Source: Schlesneria sphaerica (GTDB lineage: Bacteria; Planctomycetota; Planctomycetia; Planctomycetales; Planctomycetaceae). Taken from it: a DNA stretch of 64,000 nucleotides. A program made the position numbers and the translations under genes. Below the pieces are notes generated by a model. It had not been told where the DNA came from. It was given only the letters and a program-made list of their open reading frames with translations, and ran no database searches. Of the stretch, positions 7,679-16,427 are shown one piece after another. Numbering within the stretch: position 1 is the first letter of the stretch; each line of letters starts with the position of its first letter. The stretch covers positions 6,448,001 to 6,512,000 of the forward strand of contig NZ_CP172346.1 in assembly GCF_044336245.1 (NCBI RefSeq), in the 5' to 3' direction.

Positions 7679-10420
7679 CTCTTCCTGTTCGACAGGCTTG
7701 GCGACGTGGGCCTGGAACCCCGCCATTAATGCACGTCGGCGGTCATCCCCGCGGGCGTAAGCGGTCAACGCGACGGCAGGCGTTTTCTCTCGCTTCAGTT
7801 GAGCCTCAAGTGCACGCCATTGCCGAATGAATTCAAAGCCATCTTTGCCTGGCATTCCGATGTCCGAGATGATCACGTCGAACTTCTGTGTTCGCAGAAC
7901 GTCGAGCGCTTCATCGGCCGAGGAACAGGTTTTCACTTCGCATTTTCTTTCGACCAGCACCTGCCGCAGTAAATTTCGGGCGTCTTCATCGTCGTCGATT
8001 TCGAGAATCCGCAGTCCCGACAGGTCGAATCCGCTCGAGGTGGCGATCCCTTCCTGTGAGGCATCTTTATCGTTTGGCGGTAATTCTGGAGCATGGATCG
8101 CCCGAATCGGCAACGAGACCGTGAAGACCGACCCCATGTTTTCGCCCCGGCTATAGGCGCGCACATTGCCCCCATGGAGTTCGACAAGGCTGCGGACAAT
8201 CGACAGGCCCAGGCCAAGCCCCCCGTGCACTCGCGAGGTCGACGATTCTGCCTGGCGGAAGCGGTCGAAAACATAGGGTAAAAACGCATGATCAATTCCC
8301 TGTCCCGTATCCGAAACGGATACTTCGACGTGAGAGTTGATCTGCTGGAGGTGAACCTGGACCAAGCCTCCGCGAGGTGTAAACTTCACCGCGTTGGAAA
8401 GCAGGTTCCAGATCACCTGCTGCAATCGATGCGGGTCACCCGTCGTACGCAAGTTGTTCAGCGGATCAATTGATGCCTCAATTCGCACCCCTTTCGCACT
8501 GGCCGTCAGCCGTACCGTGTCCAGCGCCGAGTACACGATTGAAGGGAGATGCGTGTCCTGAAGGTCGAGTCGCAGCTTCCCTGAGATCACGCGACTCATG
8601 TCGAGTAGATCCTCGATCATCTGGGCCTGAGCTTTCGCATTTCGTTCGATGACTTCGATGCCATTGGAAACGTCGGTGGGAAGCTGGGACTGCCGTTTGA
8701 GTAGTTGTGAGTAGCCGAGTATGGCATTGAGCGGAGTTCGTAACTCATGGGACAGAGTGGCAACGAAATCATCCTTCATCTGACTGACTCGTTCACTCTC
8801 GGTGCGTGCAGAACGTTCTGCCTGCAGTGCCTTTTCTCGCTCTTCACTGGCGAGTCTCAGATCCGTATTCGATGCAACAATGATTTCCGTCCGCCGAATC
8901 ATTTCGGAAACCAGCTCTTCCCTCAATCGGCGTACGGCGTCCACTTCCACTTCCGTCCAAGGCATACTTCGCCCTCGGACGATTTCCTTCCAGAGCGAAA
9001 ATGATCCGCGCGGGCTGAGTCGCACATCATCGCCCGAGCCCTTGGTAACACTCTTTCTGGGGTCTCCCGCCCATTCCACATTTCGCTCTTTTTCCGCGCG
9101 AAACCAGAAGATTTGATGAGCTCGAGAACGCGACAGAGAAATCGAGAGGAATCCGGCCGCGACATTCCCCAGGAGTGCCGATCCGAAGACGGTTTCCAGT
9201 CCATCCGTCGCGTAAAGTGGGTCTTCAAACTTCTGCTGGACGACCCATTTCGAGAGTTGCTTGAGGACTTCCTCGCTTGGAGTATTGCCTAGTCGGACGA
9301 TGCGGTCGTTCAGAATCAGGGCGGTACCGTCCGAAGGAATCAGTGCCAGAAGATCTGGTTGCCGATCAACAAGGGCCGCGGCGATGTCTTCTGTCTGCTC
9401 GACATTGACCATCATCGCTTCGATGATCTTTTCAGCATTTTGCTGATAGATTTTTTTCTCGCGGTCTTCTGCTGCGGCGAGAGATAATGACATGACCTGA
9501 CCCAGCAATTCACAGGCGGTTCGGACGTCGTAGGGAACGTATCTCGGTGAGTAGTGGTGGCAGGCAATCAGGCCCCAGAGTTTCCCGTCTCGAATCAGTG
9601 AGACGGACATGGTTGCTGCGACCCCCATATTCCTCAGGTATTCCAGATGGATGGGGGACACGCTGCGCAGTACGGAGAAACTCATGTCGAGCGGTTGCTG
9701 ATCGGGCAACGTAGAGTCCGAGATGACAGGGACCGGAACGTAGTCGCGGTCGGCGATAAATCGCAACCAGTTTCGGGTGTAGAGCTCGCGGGCCTGCCTG
9801 GGGATGTCTGAGGCTGGGTAGTGCAAACCGAGGAACGGTTCCAGATTGTCTCTTTTTGTCTCTGCAATCACCTGACCATTCCAGTCGTCGTCAAAGCGAT
9901 AGGCCATCACCCGATCAAAACCGCTGATCAGCCGAACTTGTTCAGCACACAACTGACAAAGCGCAGTGACGGAAGTCACTTCTCGCATTCGCGCGATCGC
10001 CGATTGGACGAGCCGATAAAGCTCAGGGGTCGAGTGATCGCGGTGATCCGCATTCGGTTCGAGTTCCAGGAATAGGTACTCACCGCTTCGATGTGCGATT
10101 GCATCAAAGAATCGGGGAGAAGGGCTGACCGGGCCGTCCAGCTGCACGGTCACCATGTACTGAGGGAGGGAACCGGCCTTGTCGCTGGATAACTGTTGTG
10201 AGTACTCGGCCCGTTTTTCCGCAGGAAAGAGATCGGTCAATCCGCTTCCCAGCACCTTTTCAGGCGGTACGCCACAATGTTTGAGGAAATTGGCGCTCAC
10301 ATGGGTGACTCTCATCGTCTCTGCCAACGCTGCGATGAAAACGCCATGCGGCTGGATAGCGCCGGGTTGATGTATCGGCTCACGATCACAGTTGGTCAAA
10401 TTGAGGTCATTTGGGTTCAT
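7640..10420 (-). CDS. bphP: Bacteriophytochrome hybrid histidine kinase
   Basis: 926 residues, cytoplasmic red/far-red photoreceptor kinase. Order: PAS (about 5-110), GAF (about 130-310), PHY (about 325-510), a coiled segment, HisKA (about 545-610), HATPase (about 655-770), and a fused response-regulator receiver (about 803-920). The biliverdin-attachment cysteine is Cys11, just before REPIHQPGAIQPHG. The GAF domain has the PASDIP motif (Asp205) and His258; the PHY tongue carries PRGSF (470-474). The kinase phosphoacceptor is His558 (SHELRTP) and the receiver acceptor is Asp853 (SDIGMPG). ATP-site motifs DTGQG and GGLGLGLS are intact. The receiver suggests an internal phosphorelay. The output partner is not in the window. 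Its 3' end overlaps that of the heme oxygenase gene. Confidence 0.95.
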   Translation of the reverse strand: MNPNDLNLTNCDREPIHQPGAIQPHGVFIAALAETMRVTHVSANFLKHCGVPPEKVLGSGLTDLFPAEKRAEYSQQLSSDKAGSLPQYMVTVQLDGPVSPSPRFFDAIAHRSGEYLFLELEPNADHRDHSTPELYRLVQSAIARMREVTSVTALCQLCAEQVRLISGFDRVMAYRFDDDWNGQVIAETKRDNLEPFLGLHYPASDIPRQARELYTRNWLRFIADRDYVPVPVISDSTLPDQQPLDMSFSVLRSVSPIHLEYLRNMGVAATMSVSLIRDGKLWGLIACHHYSPRYVPYDVRTACELLGQVMSLSLAAAEDREKKIYQQNAEKIIEAMMVNVEQTEDIAAALVDRQPDLLALIPSDGTALILNDRIVRLGNTPSEEVLKQLSKWVVQQKFEDPLYATDGLETVFGSALLGNVAAGFLSISLSRSRAHQIFWFRAEKERNVEWAGDPRKSVTKGSGDDVRLSPRGSFSLWKEIVRGRSMPWTEVEVDAVRRLREELVSEMIRRTEIIVASNTDLRLASEEREKALQAERSARTESERVSQMKDDFVATLSHELRTPLNAILGYSQLLKRQSQLPTDVSNGIEVIERNAKAQAQMIEDLLDMSRVISGKLRLDLQDTHLPSIVYSALDTVRLTASAKGVRIEASIDPLNNLRTTGDPHRLQQVIWNLLSNAVKFTPRGGLVQVHLQQINSHVEVSVSDTGQGIDHAFLPYVFDRFRQAESSTSRVHGGLGLGLSIVRSLVELHGGNVRAYSRGENMGSVFTVSLPIRAIHAPELPPNDKDASQEGIATSSGFDLSGLRILEIDDDEDARNLLRQVLVERKCEVKTCSSADEALDVLRTQKFDVIISDIGMPGKDGFEFIRQWRALEAQLKREKTPAVALTAYARGDDRRRALMAGFQAHVAKPVEQEELLTIVASLSNRV

Positions 10421-10948
10421 AAGCTGCCCGTGACGTGGGACGAAGGGTTCACCGCTATCTTATGATGGCGGCACCGTGACTGCATGGAAGCATGGTCAAA
10501 CGGAATAGAAGCAACTCGCGCGCCACTGGGAGTCAGCGGGCAGATTCATTCCGCTTCCTGGCCCAGGAGCGCCTCCGCGCATTCCCGTTTTACGCGAAAA
10601 GCCTACTTCACCGCTTCATTCAAAGCCTCCTTCACTCGAGAACATCTCAAGCTGAAGAGTCCCTGCAGAGTGGGGTATCAGAATTCGCTGGCCTGCATTC
10701 GGTGTGATCTTCTTCGCTGAGAAGGCTTGGCGCGTCGGTTGGATCACGGTGGGGCTTCGAAACGGAGAAACCGCAGAGCGGGCGACGCGGGGAATGCCTC
10801 TGAAATTGTGTGACATGGGATCGATCAACCACAGCGCGCGGTAAAACGTTCAGCCAGCACGTTGTCGTTCCAACGGTACCCATAGACCGGGGGTTTTCAT
10901 AAGATCTGCAAGACTCAATTTCTTTTCTGCCATGCGAGACTTCTGAAG
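10421..10948. other. Divergent intergenic region
   Basis: Lies between the starts of bphP (minus) and the glycerophosphodiesterase gene (plus). Short frames are present on both strands but none has a ribosome site, a leader or plausible composition. It should contain both promoters; I could not place them with confidence. Confidence 0.5.
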
Positions 10949-11758
10949 ATGAACTTGAACAAATCCCTGTTTGCGATCGCGACCTGCGTTCTGTTGTGCC
11001 AATCGGCCCTCGCTGAAGAAACGGGGCCACTGGTCATGGCTCATCGCGGGGGCGCACATGAGTTTGAAGAGAACACAATGGCGGCCTTCCGGGCCTGTTA
11101 CGACAAAGGAATTCGTGGGTTTGAGACCGATGTGCGTATGACAAAAGACGGCGTGCTGGTCATCCTCCATGACGACAGTCTTGAGCGAACACATAACGCC
11201 AGTGGCCCCGTCGAAAGTAAGACTGCCGCCGAACTGAAAGACGTGGTTTCCAAGAAGGGACAACCGTTTCTGTTTCTGGACGAACTGCTGGATTACTTCT
11301 CCGACAAGCCCGGTGTCTATCTTGAGCTGGAAATGAAGGTCAGTAACAAGAATCTGTATCCGGATGATCGCATTCCCGAATTCTGCAAAGCGCTCGTGCA
11401 GGCAGCCGAGGCAAAAAGGCCAAAAGCTTCGATCTACGCCTACACTTCGTTTGACGAACGTCCGCTGAAGGAAGTTCGCAGTCTCAATGAAGATGTTCAG
11501 ACGCTGCTGATTGCTGGCAAGCCCCTTTCAGAAGATTTCATCAAGCGGGCCAGAGACCTGAAGGTCAACTATATCGGCTGCCAGCTGAGCGGCACCTCGC
11601 GTACTATGGTGAAAGAAGCACAGAAACAAGGCTTTAAAGTTAATTGCTGGCCGGGACACACGATCCAGGACTATCACCTCTGTCTGGGCCTGGGTGTGAA
11701 CGTTCATTGCACCGACATTCCCATGTCCGTGCTCAAGGTGAAAGAGAAAATTCACTGA
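10949..11758 (+). CDS. Secreted glycerophosphodiester phosphodiesterase
   Basis: 269 residues. It hydrolyses glycerophosphodiesters to glycerol-3-phosphate and an alcohol. The leader MNLNKSLFAIATCVLLCQSALA predicts export to the periplasm. The GDPD catalytic set is intact: AHRGG (His32, Arg33) followed by ENT, FETDVRMTKDGVLVILHDD (Glu59, Asp61, His74), and YLELEMK (a further metal-binding Glu). The C-terminus has the usual GFKVNCWPGHT... LGVNVHCTDIP barrel strand. It probably scavenges lipid head groups. It is monocistronic as far as visible: over 700 bases separate it from the next gene. Confidence 0.93.
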   Translation: MNLNKSLFAIATCVLLCQSALAEETGPLVMAHRGGAHEFEENTMAAFRACYDKGIRGFETDVRMTKDGVLVILHDDSLERTHNASGPVESKTAAELKDVVSKKGQPFLFLDELLDYFSDKPGVYLELEMKVSNKNLYPDDRIPEFCKALVQAAEAKRPKASIYAYTSFDERPLKEVRSLNEDVQTLLIAGKPLSEDFIKRARDLKVNYIGCQLSGTSRTMVKEAQKQGFKVNCWPGHTIQDYHLCLGLGVNVHCTDIPMSVLKVKEKIH

Positions 11759-12466
11759 CCCTGTCACGCCGGAGTCTGCGTCCGACATGTGACCCGATCA
11801 AAGTCCCTTATTCGAGCGGATCGGCACCGAGGCTGTCGACCATTTGATGTCGCTGCTCGCATCGGCTACCCGGTTAACCGAGGCTGCCGATATGAACGGC
11901 GCATTCCCGGCAGGAAACCGGTATCACGAACTTGTCAGTTTTTAAGTCATCTCTCTTCCGACCATCATCAAAGCGACTCTGGTGTGTTCTATGAAGTCGA
12001 AACGATCGGAAAACGATCTGTGGGATGCCTGACGAGAAGTTGTGCTGAACAGCGGCGGAAACCGGACGCAACGGTCGCCAATCGCCCTTCCTGCTGTACC
12101 CAATGCACAACGTAATAGAGTGCTGGCGATGTCAAATATGAATTCCCGCGAAATCGCTCAACTTTTTTTGACGGCTCTGACGATTGGCTCGTAATGTGCG
12201 TCAAGCCGTGCCAAACGCGGGGTGACGATTTGGGGATACTGCGCAGGCGAAGCCTATGCAAGGTTGACGCGGCTTCCCCAAGTTGCCACGTGCAGTTAAG
12301 ATTTCGCCTGACTTGCTTCGCAATTTCGGGCCGAATTGCACCGAGGAAGTTACTTTGGTGGAGCTGTCACTGAAGTTTCAGGGACAGTGATGAAATCATC
12401 ATGATTCAATCGCAATCGTCCGATCGTTCTGGAGCCATTGCCGAACGACTGGTAAAGGAGTCAACA
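11759..12466. other. Intergenic region, no gene seen
   Basis: About 700 bases without a supportable gene. Near its end, 12364-12387, a small hairpin (CTGTC/GACAG and CTGAA/TTCAG arms with one mismatch) lies 80 bases before the next start and probably falls in its 5' leader. Confidence 0.45.
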
Positions 12467-14185
12467 GTGTTCGCTCGAAAGCTCGCTTACTTCTCTGTAG
12501 CGCTCGTTGGATGGGCTGCGGGAACGGCCTACGCTCAACCGGAAGCTCGTCTTCGCATCGTTGCCCCCAGTTTGGGCGCCGCTGAAGACGACCTCAAATG
12601 GATGATTGAACTGAGTCCCACACCCGATCTACGGAAACAGTGGAAGCCGTTCAAAGAAAACCTGCTCGACGCGTTCACTCAGGGGGTCGATCTCTCGAAA
12701 CCCGTATCGCTCGACCTGGTATTCCGCAAGGATGAGTTGGGCTACGAAGGACGCATCCCGGTCAAGGATCTGACGGGGAAGAACACGGGCTTCCTGCCAA
12801 ACCTGCGCGGCATGGGGTACCTCTATAAGCCCCTTGGCCAGGAACTCTACCAGGTCAACGAAAAGAACAAGAAACCGTTCTTCCTGCGTTACGACAAAAA
12901 CTATGCGTGGATGGCCACGACCAAGGAAGCGATTCCTGCAAATCGTCCTCCCGCCGCTCAGGAACTTCAGCCGCTGCTCGATCTGAAGAAAGACTTCCTG
13001 GCCGAACTGAAAAACGATGCTGCGGGTCTCGACAAGCGACGTGAGAACTTCCAAGAGCTTCGCAAGCAGTTTGAAGCTTTGATCCGCTTCAAACGGAATG
13101 AAGATCCGAACGCGTTCCAACTGCGAAAGTTGGCGCTGGTTCACCAACTGGACGAAGCCGAACGGTTCCTCGTTGAAACGGAAGCCTTGCTGGCGACCTG
13201 GACAACGAATGCCGTCTCCCCTAACGGAACCGGCCGCGGCGAGCTGTCAATATCGGCACTGCCGGGAACCGATCTGGCAAAGAGCGTCGAAGAGTTTGCT
13301 GTCAAACCGAGCTACTTCGCCAATGTCCCCCTGCATGAGAATCCCATCGCCGTCGGACGCATCACATTCCCGCTCGATAGTTCTCGAGTGGCGCACTTGA
13401 CCGAATTCTACAAGGCCGTTCGCCCTGTCCTTCAGACCGAGATCAAGAGCCGCAAGGGTTACACCGACGCGCAGAAGGATGCGACTGCCAAGGCTTCAGA
13501 CATCTTCCTCGATATGCTCGAATCGGGCTTGTCGCTGGGGGTCGTGGATGCGTTTGCTGATGCCCATGAAGTGGGTGAAGGCAAGACGGTCATGGTCACC
13601 GGTATCCGAGTTGTCGATGGGAAGCGAGCCGATGAGATTGTGCAGCTCATTTCCCAGTTCAAATCTGGCTGGCAGGTGAAGTTGGACGTTCACGAGCATG
13701 CCGGGGTAAAAATCCACGAGCTGACGGTTCCTGAAAGCCGGATCGAAGCTTTCCAGAAAGTCTTTCCTGGCGAAAACAAGGTCTACGTCGGAACTAGCGG
13801 CGATGCGATCTGGGGTGCTGCAGGGGTTGAATGTCTGACCCACCTGCAGGCGGCCATTGATGAGGCGGCCAAGCCCGCACCTGAGAAGGCGAATCCCGTG
13901 TTCGTTAACTACCAGTTGCAACTGGGCAAAATTGTAAAACTGGCGGAAGTGATTCAAAAAGACCTTCCTTCGGGGCCCGGTCTCACGAAAGACCAGCAAC
14001 AGCAGGTTAAGGATTTAGAGAAATATCGAAAGCTGGCATCGGACGCCATGCTCAATTGCGAATCCCTGATTCAGGGTGAACTTCGTCGGAACGACAATAA
14101 GATCGAAGGATTTGTCGAAGTCAGCGAGTGCGTCCTGAAGTTTATGGGTTCGATCGTTGCCGATGGTGCCAAGCAGTTGAAGTGA
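12467..14185 (+). CDS. Large secreted protein of unknown function
   Basis: 572 residues. The GTG at 12467 is the likely start: AAGGAG lies six bases before it, and a clean signal peptide follows (FARKLAYFSVALVGWAAGTAYA, then QPEARL). A longer ATG start at 12401 would bury the leader. The mature protein is a soluble alpha/beta protein with a charged helical stretch at about 165-240 (LLDLKKDFLAELKNDAAGLDKRREN...), possibly coiled coil, and repeated beta segments such as ISALPGTDLAKSVEEF and VMVTGIRVVDGKRADEIVQLI. Lys-rich for its neighbourhood. I do not recognise the family, and it has no membrane segment beyond the leader. An intrinsic terminator follows. Confidence 0.85.
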   Translation: MFARKLAYFSVALVGWAAGTAYAQPEARLRIVAPSLGAAEDDLKWMIELSPTPDLRKQWKPFKENLLDAFTQGVDLSKPVSLDLVFRKDELGYEGRIPVKDLTGKNTGFLPNLRGMGYLYKPLGQELYQVNEKNKKPFFLRYDKNYAWMATTKEAIPANRPPAAQELQPLLDLKKDFLAELKNDAAGLDKRRENFQELRKQFEALIRFKRNEDPNAFQLRKLALVHQLDEAERFLVETEALLATWTTNAVSPNGTGRGELSISALPGTDLAKSVEEFAVKPSYFANVPLHENPIAVGRITFPLDSSRVAHLTEFYKAVRPVLQTEIKSRKGYTDAQKDATAKASDIFLDMLESGLSLGVVDAFADAHEVGEGKTVMVTGIRVVDGKRADEIVQLISQFKSGWQVKLDVHEHAGVKIHELTVPESRIEAFQKVFPGENKVYVGTSGDAIWGAAGVECLTHLQAAIDEAAKPAPEKANPVFVNYQLQLGKIVKLAEVIQKDLPSGPGLTKDQQQQVKDLEKYRKLASDAMLNCESLIQGELRRNDNKIEGFVEVSECVLKFMGSIVADGAKQLK

Positions 14186-14251
14186 TTCAGTGAAAGTAAC
14201 CCGGCTGCGGAGCGAGTTTGCAACCGAGCCGAATTGATGAAGTCTGTATTT

Positions 14252-14290
14252 CACTGCTTCGTGGATTTCCGCGAAGCAGTGTTTTTTATT
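14252..14290 (+). terminator. Rho-independent terminator
   Basis: Perfect 10-bp stem CACTGCTTCG (14252-14261) with CGAAGCAGTG (14272-14281), 10-base loop, followed by TTTTTTATT. It ends the transcript of the large secreted protein gene, 66 bases past its stop. Confidence 0.9.
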
Positions 14291-14348
14291 CCGTGTTCTG
14301 CTACGAAAGTATTTCGGAACAGTGCACGTCGAATGAAAGGAACGTTCT

Positions 14349-15092
14349 GTGGCGAGTTCAGGCGGATTTTTCAGTGACCTCAAAATTCTTTGGCATATGG
14401 CCGTGACAGGAGGACGTGGGAAGACTCACGAAGAGCGACTCGAGAATTTCTATTCCGGTCAGGCAGATGGCTACGACGCCTTCCGCAAACGTCTGCTGCA
14501 CGGACGGGAAGAAATGTTTGCTTCGCTGCCCACTGTTCCTGGTGGGATCTGGGTCGACCTGGGTGCCGGAACAGGTGAAAACGCCGAGAACTGGGGCCCG
14601 CGTCTGAATGAGTTTTCGAAAGTTTACCTGGTTGACCTTTCCACCTCCCTGCTGAAGATGGCCGATCAGCGAATCGCGGCCCGTGGCTGGAAGAATGTTG
14701 AAACCGTCCATGGCGACGCCACCAAGTTCATTCCGCCCGAGGGAAGCGTGGATGTCGTTACTTGTTCGTACTCGTTGACCATGATTCCCGACTGGTTCCT
14801 GGCGATTGATCACGCATTGAGACTGCTGAAACCAGGGGGGACCTTTGGCGTTGTCGATTTCTTCGTGGCCCGCAAATGGCCTGCGGAAGGATTGAAGCAG
14901 CACCCCTGGTCAACACGCACGATGTGGCAGGCCTGGTTCGCGAACGACAACGTCTTTCTGAGCCCCGACCACATCCCGTATCTGCAAAGCCATTTCGAGA
15001 CCGTCTCACTGCATCAGGAGCGGGGCACCGTCCCTTACCTGCCTCTGGTACGGGCACCGTACTACCGGTTCGTGGGCCGCAAGCCCCTGTAA
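14349..15092 (+). CDS. SAM-dependent methyltransferase, BtaB-like
   Basis: 247 residues, cytoplasmic class I methyltransferase. GTG start at 14349 preceded by AAGGAA. SAM-binding motif I is IWVDLGAGTGENAE (about residues 67-80), the acidic strand-2 end is VYLVDLS, and post-motifs are HGDATKF, CSYSLTMIPDW and LLKPGGTFGVVDFF. The regions THEERLENFYSGQADGYDAFRKRLLHGR at the N-terminus and SLTMIPDWFLAIDHAL resemble, from memory, the BtaB domain that trimethylates diacylglycerylhomoserine to make betaine lipid (DGTS). The BtaA partner is not in the window, so the lipid role is inference; a UbiE-like activity on another lipid is the alternative. Confidence 0.85.
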   Translation: MASSGGFFSDLKILWHMAVTGGRGKTHEERLENFYSGQADGYDAFRKRLLHGREEMFASLPTVPGGIWVDLGAGTGENAENWGPRLNEFSKVYLVDLSTSLLKMADQRIAARGWKNVETVHGDATKFIPPEGSVDVVTCSYSLTMIPDWFLAIDHALRLLKPGGTFGVVDFFVARKWPAEGLKQHPWSTRTMWQAWFANDNVFLSPDHIPYLQSHFETVSLHQERGTVPYLPLVRAPYYRFVGRKPL

Positions 15093-15259
15093 TCGCGTCA
15101 GAGAATACTTCCCGATCGGGTGACGAAATCAGAGACGAAGGTCCCCTGCGATGATGCCGGGGGCCTTGAGCCCATCGTGCTCTCCGTTGCGGGTTCCAGA
15201 CCCGCTGTTGAAGGTGACTCCAGACGGCGGAGCACCGAATTCGCTGCTCTGTACGAGAG

Positions 15260-16309
15260 TTACTCGCTCTCTTTACGCAGGACGGGGAGCGTGACTGTGA
15301 CGAGTTGATCGTCGCGGCGCACAACGATTTTCAGTTGGTCGCCACTTTCCAGTCGTCCCAATTCTTCCTTCAGCGTCTGACACGAGTGGATCAGGCTGTC
15401 GCCGACAAACAGGATGAGGTCGTTGGTTTGCAGACCCGCCGTTTCCGCCAGCGAACCGGGCAGGATTCGATCGATGTAGGCGGGGGTCCGGGCAACTACG
15501 TCGGGAATGGTGATAATGCCGAAATCCACGGCATCGTAGCGATTGGGGCGTCGTCCCGGGGTGCCGTCTTCATCGACGTCGTCAGGTTTGCGTGCGTTGA
15601 ACCGACCGCTGATGATCTGTTCCACGGTCTCTCTCAGTTCGCTGATGGGCATCACGTAGTTCAACCACGTGTTGGTCTTGGTATTGCGAAGCTCTTTTCC
15701 GATCATCCCCACCAGACGACCGTTCCAGGTCGTGAGAACACCCCCTGCTGCACCGGAGTTATTCGTCACTGCATCAACGATATAGACCGGACCGTTATAC
15801 GGAGATTCGAACGCTCCGCGGCGCGCTGTCAACGTGGTCTTTGCGGCGATGACTCCGTGAATGACCGAGACGGGTTCGTCTCCCGTGGCAACTTTGAAGG
15901 CATTGCTGAACCCCAGGATGCGAGTTCCCGAGCCGACATTGGCACTTTGCGAAAGATCGAAGTACGGCAATCCTTCGGCCTCGATTTTCAGCACGGCCAG
16001 ATCCAGCGGAGGTTCTGCCCCGATGACGCGGCCTTCGAATCGACGCCCGTCATGCAGTACAACTGCTACCGTGTCACTGTCAAGAATATGGCTCCAGACA
16101 GTGACGATGTGCCCTTCGGGGGAGACCAGAAAACCTGATCCATAGGCGTGGAGGTTTTTCGCTCCCCCTGCTCCAAAAATCTTGACGACTTTCGGAGAAA
16201 CGGTGGCGATCGTCTGAGCTGTCGACTGAGTCCACCCGGTGTTTACGAAGGCCAGAATGCTGAATGCCAACCAGGCCAGGTTCAAGGATCGGTTTGTCCT
16301 CGTGCTCAT
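15260..16309 (-). CDS. Exported S1C protease-like protein with PDZ domain
   Basis: 349 residues. Starts at ATG 16309, directly before a signal peptide (SLNLAWLAFSILAFVNTGWT). Trypsin-like core at about 30-230: His74 (VWSHILD), Asp103 (PLDLAVLKI), Ser185 within NNSGAAGG. HtrA proteins normally have GNSGGPL, so the residue two before the serine and the following Gly-Pro are altered; the triad is complete but the oxyanion loop is atypical. A PDZ domain at about 255-345 (IDRILPGSLAETAGLQTNDLILFVGD) follows. It acts in the periplasm as a protease or chaperone for misfolded proteins, or as a weakly active relative. It lies 118 bases downstream of a second S1C protease on the same strand and may be co-transcribed. 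Confidence 0.88.
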   Translation of the reverse strand: MSTRTNRSLNLAWLAFSILAFVNTGWTQSTAQTIATVSPKVVKIFGAGGAKNLHAYGSGFLVSPEGHIVTVWSHILDSDTVAVVLHDGRRFEGRVIGAEPPLDLAVLKIEAEGLPYFDLSQSANVGSGTRILGFSNAFKVATGDEPVSVIHGVIAAKTTLTARRGAFESPYNGPVYIVDAVTNNSGAAGGVLTTWNGRLVGMIGKELRNTKTNTWLNYVMPISELRETVEQIISGRFNARKPDDVDEDGTPGRRPNRYDAVDFGIITIPDVVARTPAYIDRILPGSLAETAGLQTNDLILFVGDSLIHSCQTLKEELGRLESGDQLKIVVRRDDQLVTVTLPVLRKESE

Positions 16310-16427
16310 CAATTTTGGCTTTATTAATCGAGGGAGGATTGGGAGTGAGAGCAGACTACACGCCGCAGGAGGCAGAGGATTTCTGCCGGTCCTGCCAGGT
16401 CTCTCTCGCTGAGCGGTCTGTACGATG

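Noticed and set aside
15305..16138. 277-codon plus frame
   Set aside because: Antisense to the S1C protease with intact triad; no leader or family.
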